A stretch of DNA of 64,000 bases, from positions 2,159,301 through 2,223,300 of the forward strand of contig NZ_KI421507.1 of assembly GCF_000473205.1 (NCBI RefSeq), given 5' to 3'. Origin of the DNA: Pseudophaeobacter arcticus DSM 23566. GTDB taxonomy: Bacteria > Pseudomonadota > Alphaproteobacteria > Rhodobacterales > Rhodobacteraceae. The translations under genes and the position numbers were made by a program. Below, piece after piece: positions 56,228 to 63,935 of this stretch (positions within the stretch are counted from its first letter, which is position 1; every line of letters starts with the position of its first letter). The notes beneath the pieces were generated by a model. It did not search any database. It saw only the letters and a program-made list of their open reading frames with translations, and was not told the DNA's origin.

Positions 56228-56377
56228 ATGCTGCGCCACCTGACCGCCGAAGGGTTTGAGACTGCACAGATCGGCGAACCCGATGACAACCAGCCGCTAG
56301 AAGTCGCACAAACCTCGGGCCTGCCCTACGAGATCAAACCACACTGGATGCCCCTGCGCTCGGCAGACCTGCCCTAG
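56228..56377 (+). other. Short open frame ending at the phage junction, unidentified
   Basis: 49 codons, starting MLRHLTAEGFETAQIGEPDD and ending HWMPLRSADLP with a TAG at 56375. The codon pattern looks coding and the frame is open further upstream, so it may be the 3' fragment of a lost gene. The same frame, after the TAG, continues into the phage tail tape measure C-terminus, so the TAG marks or lies near the junction. Confidence 0.35.
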
Positions 56378-56413
56378 GAGCCATCGGCTACCGGCGATCA
56401 CGGCGGGCCGGTT

Positions 56414-56770
56414 ATGCCGGGTCTGCCCTATTTGGTTGGGGAGCGCGACGCGGAGATCTTTGTGCCGGGCGTAGCGGGCAGCATCCTGCCCACCCGCGTA
56501 ATGAAGGCGGCCATGGCCGCGACCGTCATGGCTACGCCCAGCTTTGCCATGCCCACCAGTGCCGAAATCGAACTACGCATCGACCCCAGACCAGCCCTGG
56601 CAAAACAAGCCCCCGCGCCCCAGATCCACCGCGAAGGGGACACCATCAGCATTCACATTGCGCCGCCTCCCGGCACCGACGAGGAAACTATCGCCCGCCT
56701 GGTGATGCGAGAATTGAACCGCAGAGACAACGAACGGCGCGCTGATCTGCACGATGGAGTGGACTACTGA
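56414..56770 (+). pseudogene. Phage tail tape measure protein, C-terminal remnant
   Basis: 118 residues from the ATG. The sequence preceding and following it in frame (GDHGGPVMPGLPYLVGERDAEIFVPGVAGSI) is the conserved end of P2-like tail tape measure proteins. The normal protein is hundreds of residues longer and the rest is missing, so this is a truncated relic. It overlaps the gpU gene by one base, keeping the original phage gene order. Confidence 0.75.
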
Positions 56771-57198
56771 TGCAGCTTGGAATGGTCATGATGGCGCTGG
56801 GTGTTTTTCGCTTTGGGATCTCCAGCGGATCTTATCAAAACTTCTCCCGCTCGGCGTCCTACAGGTGGGGCAAGGTCAACCGCATTGGCCGCGCGCCAGC
56901 TCTGCAGTTGACCGGGCCGGATGCCGAAACCATCAAGCTTGATGGGGTGATTTACCCCCATTTTAAGGGCGGTTTAAGACAGGTTGAATTGATGCGCCTG
57001 CGCGCCAAAGCGGCCAAACCCATGATGATGGTGGACGGCCTCGGCTGGGTCTGGGACCGCTGGGTAATTGACCAGGTGGAAGAGCGCAAAAGCGTGTTTC
57101 TCAGGGACGGTGCCCCGCGCAAGATCGAATTCACCCTATCCCTGAAATCCTACGGCAAAGACAACGGCGTCTTGTCGTCCTTCCTTGGGGGGCTGTGA
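56770..57198 (+). CDS. Phage tail protein gpU (P2 family)
   Basis: A 142-residue gpU-like protein: MMALGVFRFGISSGSYQNF, KVNRIGRAPALQLTGPDAETIKLDGVIYPHFKGG and GLGWVWDRWVIDQVEE are the conserved segments. gpU caps or finishes the tail tube. It looks intact and overlaps its neighbours on both sides, as in functional phages. The module is isolated from head and lysis genes. Confidence 0.88.
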   Translation: MQLGMVMMALGVFRFGISSGSYQNFSRSASYRWGKVNRIGRAPALQLTGPDAETIKLDGVIYPHFKGGLRQVELMRLRAKAAKPMMMVDGLGWVWDRWVIDQVEERKSVFLRDGAPRKIEFTLSLKSYGKDNGVLSSFLGGL

Positions 57199-57401
57199 TG
57201 ACCAGTTACCGCACGACCGAGGGCGATATGGTAGATGAAATCTGCAAAGCTCACTACGGCGACGAGAGCATGACTGTGGCCGTCTACGAGGCCAATCCGG
57301 GTCTCGCCGAGCGGGGTTCAATCCTTCCAAAAGGTTTGGAAATCACCCTGCCAGAGAAAGCGCCGGCCCCCGTGCGCCAGCCTGTTCGGCTGTGGGGGTA
57401 G
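57198..57401 (+). CDS. Phage tail protein X (LysM-like)
   Basis: A 67-residue LysM-like tail protein: YRTTEGDMVDEICKAHYGD, then VYEANPGLAERGSILPKGLEITLP. gpX binds peptidoglycan at the phage tail/baseplate region. The ATG at 57198 overlaps the gpU stop (TGATG), preferred over a GTG one codon earlier. Confidence 0.88.
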   Translation: MTSYRTTEGDMVDEICKAHYGDESMTVAVYEANPGLAERGSILPKGLEITLPEKAPAPVRQPVRLWG

Positions 57402-57404
57402 GTC

Positions 57405-58391
57405 ATGAAAGTTGCCTTCCAAATCATCGCCGATGGCCAAGACGTCACCGAGAACTTTGCCGACCGGCTCATTGGCCTAACCATCGTCGATGAGGCTGGC
57501 AATAAGTCTGACCGGGCGGATATCCAGATTGACGACCGGGACTATGCCGTGACCCTGCCCGAGACCGGGGCAAAGCTGAAAATCTCGCTTGGATTTGTCG
57601 GAGATCTGGTCGAAATCGGCCACTTTGTCGTGGACGAAATCAGCGGCACCATGGCCCCAGACACATTGTCGATCGGGGCCAAGGCGGCGGATATGCTCGG
57701 CGGTATTCGCGCCCGGAAATCGCGCTCCTGGCGCGACGTCTCAGTGCAAGACATCGTCCAGAAAATCGCCTCTGAGCATGGGCTGAAACCCGTCATCAGC
57801 GAAAGCCTGAAGGTCCAGAAATTCGCCTATCTGGCACAGACGGCTGAGAGCGATTTGAATTTCCTAACCCGCATCGCCAAAGACCTGGACGCAGTCGCAA
57901 AACCCGCCGGCGGTGCCCTGGTCGTTGCCAAGCGCGGCGAGAACAAGGCGGCTGACGGCTCTGACCTTCCTGTTTTTCAGGTGGATAAATCCCAAATCTC
58001 CGAAGGCAGTTGGCAGATCAACGGGCGCGGAAAATACCGCTGCGTGATTGTAGAATGGACCGACCCGGAAACAGCCGAAGTGCAGACCTGCACAGCCGGA
58101 AAAGACGACCCCAAGCTAAAGATCCGGCACCGCTACCCTAACAAGGCAGAGGCACAGCGGGCAGCCGATGCGGCCCTGGAGCGCGGTGGCCGGTCCAGTG
58201 GAAAAATCGACATTCGCTTGGGCGGGTTCTGGGGCGATCTGATGGCCGAGGCCAAGGTCAATCTCACCGGCATCAAACCCGAACTGGAAGGCGAATGGCT
58301 AATCACCAACGTCACCCACCGCCTGGGCAGCACATTGACCACCAGTTTCAAAGCCGAGCGCGACAACGAGAAGGCAAAAAAGAAGCTATGA
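57405..58391 (+). CDS. Phage late control protein D (gpD, baseplate/tail spike hub)
   Basis: A 328-residue gpD/VgrG-like hub protein: TENFADRLIGLTIVDEAGNKSDRADIQIDD, the LGFVGDLVEIGHFVVDEIS segment, and VQDIVQKIASEHGLKPVISE, with a C-terminal LEGEWLITNVTHRLGSTLTTSFKAE. It is full length. It is the last recognisable structural gene of the remnant, followed by cargo genes on both strands. Confidence 0.9.
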   Translation: MKVAFQIIADGQDVTENFADRLIGLTIVDEAGNKSDRADIQIDDRDYAVTLPETGAKLKISLGFVGDLVEIGHFVVDEISGTMAPDTLSIGAKAADMLGGIRARKSRSWRDVSVQDIVQKIASEHGLKPVISESLKVQKFAYLAQTAESDLNFLTRIAKDLDAVAKPAGGALVVAKRGENKAADGSDLPVFQVDKSQISEGSWQINGRGKYRCVIVEWTDPETAEVQTCTAGKDDPKLKIRHRYPNKAEAQRAADAALERGGRSSGKIDIRLGGFWGDLMAEAKVNLTGIKPELEGEWLITNVTHRLGSTLTTSFKAERDNEKAKKKL

Positions 58392-58396
58392 CCAAT

Positions 58397-58930
58397 CTAC
58401 AAAATGCCATCCGTACGACTGCGCCGGGATACTGGCACCGTGCCAAATTTATCTTGTTCAAACCGAAACCCCGATTTGCACACCGGGCATTCACGAAAAC
58501 CGGAGTGTCCTTGCAGGATCGACTTACGTTTGCCCTCAACGCATGTCGGGCAAAGAAAATGCGAGGGTTCTTTGCCCTCTGCATTCTGGCCCAAGCGATA
58601 CACCAGCGCACCGGTTGGGGTTTCCCAAAGCTCGTAGCGGTCAAGATCGGAGCGGAAACTCTGAAGCTGAGCGAGCTCTGCCTGAAGCGCCAAAACCAAG
58701 AGCTTCAACTCCGCATTCGTGACCTTCGCATTTGCTACTTGATCACTGAGTTCGCCCAAGGCGAGTTTGACCTCAGAATCTGCACCCGCCTCAGAAGACT
58801 TGAAAAGACTCTTCACCTTATCGAGACCTGTCGCGATTTTTCCAGTTGCCTGCCCGGCCTCTCCGGTCAGCCTCACTATTTGACCGAGACTATCGAAGTC
58901 GAATTCCAAAACTATCTCCAATGCAATCAT
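58397..58930 (-). CDS. Hypothetical protein with C-terminal zinc ribbon
   Basis: A 177-residue protein: helical and possibly coiled-coil N-terminal half (LTGEAGQATGKIATGLDKVK, NAELKLLVLALQAELAQL), then a linker with YELWETPTGALVYRL, and a CxxC...CxxC pair (Cys127, Cys130, Cys148, Cys151) that should bind zinc. It faces the phage gpD gene with a 5-base gap. G+C and codon use are lower than the core genome. The start is uncertain: the ATG at 58930 lacks a clear ribosome-binding site, and a TTG at 59014 would extend it through a hairpin. Confidence 0.65.
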   Translation of the reverse strand: MIALEIVLEFDFDSLGQIVRLTGEAGQATGKIATGLDKVKSLFKSSEAGADSEVKLALGELSDQVANAKVTNAELKLLVLALQAELAQLQSFRSDLDRYELWETPTGALVYRLGQNAEGKEPSHFLCPTCVEGKRKSILQGHSGFRECPVCKSGFRFEQDKFGTVPVSRRSRTDGIL

Positions 58931-59117
58931 AAAATCAGTCAGTGCCGCCAGCACACTGCAACTGATTCCCAGTGACGCCTCCCGTTCACGGGAGGTTAAA
59001 GGGTGCTTCAACACCCCTTATCACGGGTCCAAATTCTGACAATGCCCCCGCCGACCAGCAAAAGCTTCATGGCCGCTCCCTATCCTCGAGGACCCGGCCT
59101 TCATGAGGTGATTCCAC

Positions 59118-59333
59118 TTGACGTTGCAAGACCAGCGTTGCGGCGAATGCCGTAGATTGCTATTCAAAATTGAGCCTGGCGCATTAAGCGGCGCGCTCTC
59201 TATCAAGTGCCCAAGATGCAAGGCACATAACACCCTGAGGCCACAGAGCCCTTCACCAAAGCGCCGGGAACATTCCCAAGAGCGCGATGGAAGAGCTCTA
59301 AGATATGCACCCAGTTTCCAAGACAAAGCTTGA
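59118..59333 (+). CDS. com: Com-family zinc-finger regulator (Mu Com-like)
   Basis: A 71-residue protein with a zinc finger of four cysteines at 8, 11, 31 and 34 (RCGECRRLLFKI ... IKCPRCKAHNTLRP), which is the Com pattern. In phage Mu, Com binds a hairpin in mom mRNA and switches on its translation. It starts with TTG at 59118 (GAGGTG upstream) and overlaps the DNA methyltransferase start by 29 bases, as com and mom overlap in Mu. Confidence 0.85.
   Translation: MTLQDQRCGECRRLLFKIEPGALSGALSIKCPRCKAHNTLRPQSPSPKRREHSQERDGRALRYAPSFQDKA
59279..59299 (+). promoter_or_regulatory. Stem-loop upstream of the methyltransferase start
   Basis: AGAGC (59279-59283) pairs with GCTCT (59295-59299) around an 11-nt loop holding the GGAAG-type ribosome-binding sequence, five bases before the ATG at 59305. 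It could mask the start until Com binds, as in the Mu com-mom system. Confidence 0.5.
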
Positions 59334-60054
59334 GACCTCAAGCGACCTTACAATCTCCAACACCGATGCTTTAACCTTCCTAGATTCTCTCGGAACGGCC
59401 AGCGTTGGCGGCCTATTCGCAGACCCGCCCTATTCATCTGGAGGTGGTCAACGGTCAATCAACGTTCCTACGGGCAAGAAGTATTGTGGCACAGGCAGGA
59501 AAGTTTCGCCGCTACCCGATTTTGCGGGTGAAACCATGGACCAACGTTCCAACTTGCGCTTTACGATCACTTGGCTCGCTGCTGCACAGCGCGTACTAGA
59601 ACCTGGTGGTTACTTCGGGATTTTTTGCGACTGGCGGCAACTACCGGTGTTCACAGATGCGGTTCAGATTTCTGGCTTTCACTGGAAAGGCGTCAGTGTT
59701 TGGGACAAAACTGAAGGAGTGCGACCACAAAAAGGTGCCTTTCGTCATCAATGCGAGTACATCGTCTGGGGCACCAACGGCCCGAAGAAACCAGGAGCCA
59801 ACCGCATCCTGCCAGGCTGCTTTCGCAAATCCAACGTTACGCGTGATAAGCTGCATCAAACGCAAAAACCCGTCGAGGTGATGAACTGGCTAGTGTCGAT
59901 CATAGATGAGGGAGCCCCAGTCCTAGATCCGTTCATGGGCAGCGGCTCAACGGGTGTTGCAGCTCTCTCCTCAGGCCGTCCATTTTTTGGGTGTGAGTTG
60001 GTGCCGGAGATCTATCAGGTTGCGAAGGCACGTTTGAGAGAACATTCGGTCTAA
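59305..60054 (+). CDS. Beta-class DNA methyltransferase (N6-adenine or N4-cytosine)
   Basis: A 249-residue enzyme. DPPY (motif IV) at 40-43 comes before the SAM-binding DPFMGSGSTG (motif I) at 208-217, the order of the beta class, with HQTQKPV at 184-190 (motif X). It would protect phage or cargo DNA from restriction. No restriction enzyme gene is adjacent. Low G+C fits recent acquisition. Target sequence unknown. Confidence 0.9.
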   Translation: MHPVSKTKLETSSDLTISNTDALTFLDSLGTASVGGLFADPPYSSGGGQRSINVPTGKKYCGTGRKVSPLPDFAGETMDQRSNLRFTITWLAAAQRVLEPGGYFGIFCDWRQLPVFTDAVQISGFHWKGVSVWDKTEGVRPQKGAFRHQCEYIVWGTNGPKKPGANRILPGCFRKSNVTRDKLHQTQKPVEVMNWLVSIIDEGAPVLDPFMGSGSTGVAALSSGRPFFGCELVPEIYQVAKARLREHSV

Positions 60055-60466
60055 CCTTTTCTAGAGCGCTTCCAGATCTTGCCGAGGGAAACCGCCTTGC
60101 AGCTCTGGAAGCGGCCATTGGCGCCGCTAGGCGTCTCGCGGCCGCCCACATTAAGGGGGCAGTTAAAGGGGTTTCCTGGCCTAGGCCTGGAGCCACAACT
60201 GCCAAATGTCACTATGGAAGACCGCAATGCGCAGATAGCGGAGTTTGCAAAGTCCGCCTTGCGTCCTGGGAACACAGCCCTCAACCGCTGTGCTGCCGCG
60301 TGAAAAGCGGTCATTGATGCAAGGTGCGGCGATTTTCTGGGCTTGGGCGGCAGCAGTGCGGACAAAGCGCCATTGTACCTAGCAACATCAAGGTCTGCTT
60401 CTCGTCCATTTGACGCGCCTTGAAAATTCCGTAGTGTTTGCTGTAAAATGTGAAAGTGAAACCTCA
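60055..60466. other. Intergenic stretch, no gene recognised
   Basis: 412 bases between the DNA methyltransferase and the next methyltransferase. Short openings exist on both strands but none has a ribosome-binding site or protein-like composition. It may be decayed coding DNA. Confidence 0.4.
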
Positions 60467-61225
60467 ATGGCCAGTTCAAGCGATGATGTAGAGAAAGATA
60501 TCTACGATCCAGAATTTGTCGCCAACCTGTTTGATCGCTGCTCGTCAAACTACAGACGTTGGAGCGCTGTCAGTTCTTTCGGTTTTGTTTCACTCTGGCG
60601 TCACCAATGTGTAGGCCGCCTCAAATCTCCCAAAAAAACTGGCGCGGTGGTCGTGGATTTAATGGCTGGAACGGGGGAAGTCTGGCCTCACCTTTTGCGT
60701 CGATTTCCTGACTTGGATACGATTACAGCGTTGGATATCTCGCATCGTATGCACCTGGACGCCGTGGATCGCTTGCACGGCAGGTATGCGGATAGAATCA
60801 CGCATTTAGAAGTAGATGCGTTACATACGAACCTACCTGCCGACTATGCGGATCTCGTGATTTCGACCTTCGGTCTCAAGACTTTCGATACTGATCAGCA
60901 AGCGGTCCTAGCCAATCAAATTGCGCGCATATTGAAGCCTGGCGGTAGTTTTTCTCTAATTGAGGCCTCTGATCCAAAAGGATGGGCACTGCGTCCACTT
61001 TACCGGTTCTACCTTGATCGTATGTTGCCGCTGATAGAACGATTGTTCTTAAAGGGCGCAAACGACTTTAGCATGATCGGTATATACACCCGCAACTTTG
61101 GGAACAGCACCCATATGGCTGACGCTCTGCGCAATGCTGGTCTATCAGTTACATTGGAAAAGCACTTCTTCGGGTGTGCCACAAGTGTTGCCGGTCGTAA
61201 GTCTAAAGCTTCGGCTACAGATTAG
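60467..61225 (+). CDS. SAM-dependent methyltransferase (UbiE/MenG-like)
   Basis: A 252-residue class I methyltransferase: FDRCSSNYRRWSAVSSFGFVSLWR resembles the UbiE N-terminus, and AVVVDLMAGTGEVWPHLLRRFP is the SAM-binding glycine loop, followed by TALDISHRMHLDAVDR and the ARILKPGGSFSLIEASDP region. The start at 60467 has only a weak ribosome-binding sequence. The substrate is unknown. It is in the low-G+C cargo block. Confidence 0.8.
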   Translation: MASSSDDVEKDIYDPEFVANLFDRCSSNYRRWSAVSSFGFVSLWRHQCVGRLKSPKKTGAVVVDLMAGTGEVWPHLLRRFPDLDTITALDISHRMHLDAVDRLHGRYADRITHLEVDALHTNLPADYADLVISTFGLKTFDTDQQAVLANQIARILKPGGSFSLIEASDPKGWALRPLYRFYLDRMLPLIERLFLKGANDFSMIGIYTRNFGNSTHMADALRNAGLSVTLEKHFFGCATSVAGRKSKASATD

Positions 61226-61272
61226 CTCTAGCCATAGCCAACTTTCGCGGCATTGCAGAAAGTGGGCGGCAC

Positions 61273-61349
61273 GGGCTCATAACTGCCAATCTTCGCACCA
61301 GCACACCAGATTGGTACTGAGGCAGGAGGTCAAGGTCGGCAGAGCGGAC
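61273..61349 (+). repeat. 77-bp repeat, copy 1 (inverted pair)
   Basis: This 77-bp sequence, starting GGGCTCATAACTGCC, is repeated in the opposite orientation at 63037-63113 with five mismatches by eye. It lies just upstream of the RNA ligase gene. Confidence 0.85.
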
Positions 61350-61435
61350 AAATCTGCCGTTTAAGATCTTGACTTTAATGTCCGCTTCAAAGGTGTTGGG
61401 TTCCCCTGACCTCATGTTTCTGCCACAAAGTAGGC

Positions 61436-62065
61436 ATGAAGAAATACGGGCGCACATTCCACCTACCGACCTCACCTGGCGTTGGGAACGATGATAAGGT
61501 CATTCAAGATCTCACGCAGTTGTATGCCGCCGATGAAGTCGTGTTCACAGAAAAAATGGATGGCGAAAACACGACTGTTTTTAATGGCGGGTGCCATGCA
61601 AGAAGCCCCGATAGCGGCTACCACGTATCTCGTGACTGGATGAAGGCATACGCGGCTGGTATCTCACCAAGGCTTTCTGACGGTGAACGGATCGTCGGCG
61701 AGTATTTGTTTGCAAAGCACTCAGTCTCTTACATTGAACTACCCTCATATTTTCTCGGTTTTGCCTGGATTGTTGGCGACGAGGTTCAGGGCTGGGATGA
61801 AACGATAGACAGATTTGAAGAGTTGGGCATAACCCCTGTGCCTGTCTTACATCGGGGTCAATTCGATGACGCGACTGTAAAGCTGATCATCGAGAACTTG
61901 GATCTTGAGAAACAAGAAGGCTTTGTCGTGAGGTCTGTTTCTTCATTCGTTGAAAGTGAGATGGCAACGCACATCGCAAAGTATGTCCGTGAGGGGCATG
62001 TTCAAAGCGATGTTCACTGGACGAAAGCCGAGATGATCAAAAATGGGCTTCGTCGCAGTAGCTGA
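61436..62065 (+). CDS. RNA ligase family protein (minimal nucleotidyltransferase ligase)
   Basis: A 209-residue Rnl-type ligase: motif I TEKMDGENTT with the nucleotidyl-lysine Lys40, GEYLFAKHS (motif III region) at 88-96, FLGFAW, motif IV EGFVVR at 161-166 and the motif V lysine in AKYVRE near 182. It joins or repairs RNA ends using ATP. It has no extra domain and is shorter than T4 Rnl2, so it holds little more than the catalytic core. In tRNA-repair systems such ligases act after end-healing enzymes, but no such gene is adjacent. Confidence 0.85.
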   Translation: MKKYGRTFHLPTSPGVGNDDKVIQDLTQLYAADEVVFTEKMDGENTTVFNGGCHARSPDSGYHVSRDWMKAYAAGISPRLSDGERIVGEYLFAKHSVSYIELPSYFLGFAWIVGDEVQGWDETIDRFEELGITPVPVLHRGQFDDATVKLIIENLDLEKQEGFVVRSVSSFVESEMATHIAKYVREGHVQSDVHWTKAEMIKNGLRRSS

Positions 62066-62490
62066 CATCCGCCGCAAAGCAGCGACGTGGTAGGTAGGGC
62101 TCACATTTGCCGTTAGCTGCATCTTTGCCGAATGGCGGCTTTGTCGCAACGGCCAAAATTTGCAAACTCTGCTTCCTGCGCATAGACGCCATTGCTGCTG
62201 GTCCACGAGGGTGGCGCGGATCTCTCTAGGTTGCGGATGACTGCACTCAGCCCTAAGTGACCGGTGCGAAGCGAGGTTGGTTGCTGTTGCCGCACATGCA
62301 CAAACCGCGCCTCGACTTCCCGGAACCTGACATTCAAGCTGTCAAACGCGGCTTTTTGCCCTCAATGTCGGCAGTGAACCCAGAATGCTGAATGCTGCAC
62401 TTGGCACGAAGGCCCGCTTTGCGGATCGCGGCTGCGAGAAAAATCTGTCCTTCAAAAGGAACCGGAACACCGACCGACCGCTCCTAGATG
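62066..62490. other. Intergenic stretch, no gene recognised
   Basis: 425 bases with no supportable gene. The composition looks like decayed sequence of the kind seen at 60055 and 61226; short openings on both strands lack start signals. Confidence 0.4.
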
Positions 62491-62916
62491 CTATTTGATA
62501 TCTGCAAATTCTTCGATACTTTGGATGCCGGGAGTGTTTCTCAAGAAATTAAAAACAACTTGGGAAAAGCTTCGTACTTCTCCAGCGATATCCTTTTTCC
62601 ACCAAAGCGCGCCTTTGGTTAGCTTCTGGGGGTAAATTGCTATCATTGCTTCTACAACGCTATTATCGTCGTCTTCTGGGTCGGCCAGCGATGAGACCAT
62701 GACGCGTAATTCAGTGTTTGACGCCCGGTTGAAAGCAACGACAAGCCACCCCCAGTCCTCGTCAATGAGTTGCAGGCCGTCGTATCCGCGTTCCATGAGT
62801 TCGGACTTAATCGCGTCGGCAAGTGAGAAACCAGACATGAAGTCGTTGACCAATTCATCATCTTTGGGATGACGAGGGAAGCCCGGGGCTTTGACGTGCA
62901 TATGGCTCGTGATCAT
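62491..62916 (-). CDS. Hypothetical protein
   Basis: A 141-residue protein of unknown function: starts MITSHMHVKAPGFPRHPKDD, has LADAIKSELMERGYDGLQLIDEDWGWLVVAFNR and ends GIQSIEEFADIK. The small alpha/beta composition with acidic patches gives no clear family. Lower G+C than the core genome. It lies between the RNA ligase and the inverted repeat copy 2. Confidence 0.6.
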   Translation of the reverse strand: MITSHMHVKAPGFPRHPKDDELVNDFMSGFSLADAIKSELMERGYDGLQLIDEDWGWLVVAFNRASNTELRVMVSSLADPEDDDNSVVEAMIAIYPQKLTKGALWWKKDIAGEVRSFSQVVFNFLRNTPGIQSIEEFADIK

Positions 62917-63036
62917 CTGAAATATGCCTTTTTCTGAATCCTGCAGCGCTCTGCTTTAGTTAAGCTAAGGCGGAGTGCCATGGTAGTGAATAGGAAAGGT
63001 GCATACATTTAGGTGGCAGAGGCGAAAGGCAGAAAA

Positions 63037-63113
63037 GTCCGCTCTGCCGAGCTTGACCTCCTGCCTCATTACCAATTTGGTGTGCTGGTGCGGAGAATGG
63101 CAGTTATGAGCCC
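63037..63113 (-). repeat. 77-bp repeat, copy 2 (inverted pair)
   Basis: Reverse complement of the repeat at 61273, five mismatches by eye. The copies flank the RNA ligase and an unknown gene. Confidence 0.85.
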
Positions 63114-63167
63114 ACACCCACCAATGCTGCACAGCGCACGAATGTTCGCACTTCCGTAAGTCGTCTA

Positions 63168-63935
63168 TCAATCCGCCGGAAGGCCAACCGCAAGGCGACC
63201 TGCATCAGTCTTTAGCGAAAAATCAGTCCCATCGTATTTCCGCGCCGCATCGGTGGTGAGCCAGGCGATTGCCTGCGCAACCCAGTCTGCCGGAATATGG
63301 CGCTCCCAATCGAGCTGGCTGACCGGGTTGATGCCGGATGCCTTGATGCTGCGCTGCATATCAGTGGCGACAGTTCCGGGCGATAAGCCAATCACATTTA
63401 CGCCTTTCGGGCCGAGTTCTTTTTGTGCAGTGCCCGTCAAACTAAAGAGTGCTGCCTTGGTGGCGCAGTAGTGCGACCATCCTTCAAGCGTCGACGTTGC
63501 AGCTCCGGAAGAGATATTCACGACGAGACCTGACCTGCCGGAGATCATTCCCGGCAAGACGGCGCGTAGCATGTGGAAAGCACCTTTCACATTCACGTCC
63601 ACAACTTTGCCCCATGCAAAAGGGTCGGCGTCTTCTATCCGTGCGATGGGGTCGATCAGTCCCGCGTTGTTCACGAGAATATCGACACCACCGAACGCCT
63701 CGGTTGCTCGTTCCACGGTGTTCGACGCTTGCCCCCAATCCGACACATCGCAGGTCAGTCCGAGGGCGTTTGCGCCAATGTCATCAGCAATGGTGGCAAC
63801 AGTGTCGGTGGAGCGGGCGGCAAGCACCACATTCGCTCCAAGGCTTGCGAAATGACGGGCGGTTGCCTCGCCAATACCCCGGCTCGCGCCAGTGATGAGA
63901 GCGGTTCTGCCGCTAAGATTGATGGTCTGTGTCAT
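63168..63935 (-). CDS. Short-chain dehydrogenase/reductase
   Basis: A 255-residue classical SDR: cofactor motif TGASRGIG, NNAG, catalytic Ser in NISSGAATS, and Tyr/Lys in SHYCATKAAL. It reduces or oxidises a small alcohol or keto compound with NAD(P). The start at 63935 follows AAAGGAG. It lies just outside the inverted repeats. The substrate is unknown. Confidence 0.92.
   Translation of the reverse strand: MTQTINLSGRTALITGASRGIGEATARHFASLGANVVLAARSTDTVATIADDIGANALGLTCDVSDWGQASNTVERATEAFGGVDILVNNAGLIDPIARIEDADPFAWGKVVDVNVKGAFHMLRAVLPGMISGRSGLVVNISSGAATSTLEGWSHYCATKAALFSLTGTAQKELGPKGVNVIGLSPGTVATDMQRSIKASGINPVSQLDWERHIPADWVAQAIAWLTTDAARKYDGTDFSLKTDAGRLAVGLPAD

Noticed and set aside
56414..58391. 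Functional tailocin or contractile injection system
   Set aside because: Sheath, tube, baseplate wedge and ATPase genes are absent; only the end of a phage tail module is present.
61098..61364. 88-codon open frame over the end of the methyltransferase and repeat copy 1
   Set aside because: Partly encoded by the 77-bp repeat; the same peptide stretch appears at the inverted copy (62965-63171), showing that it is repeat translation rather than a gene.
62965..63171. 68-codon open frame on the minus strand
   Set aside because: It spans repeat copy 2 and has no start signal; its peptide mirrors the opening at repeat copy 1.
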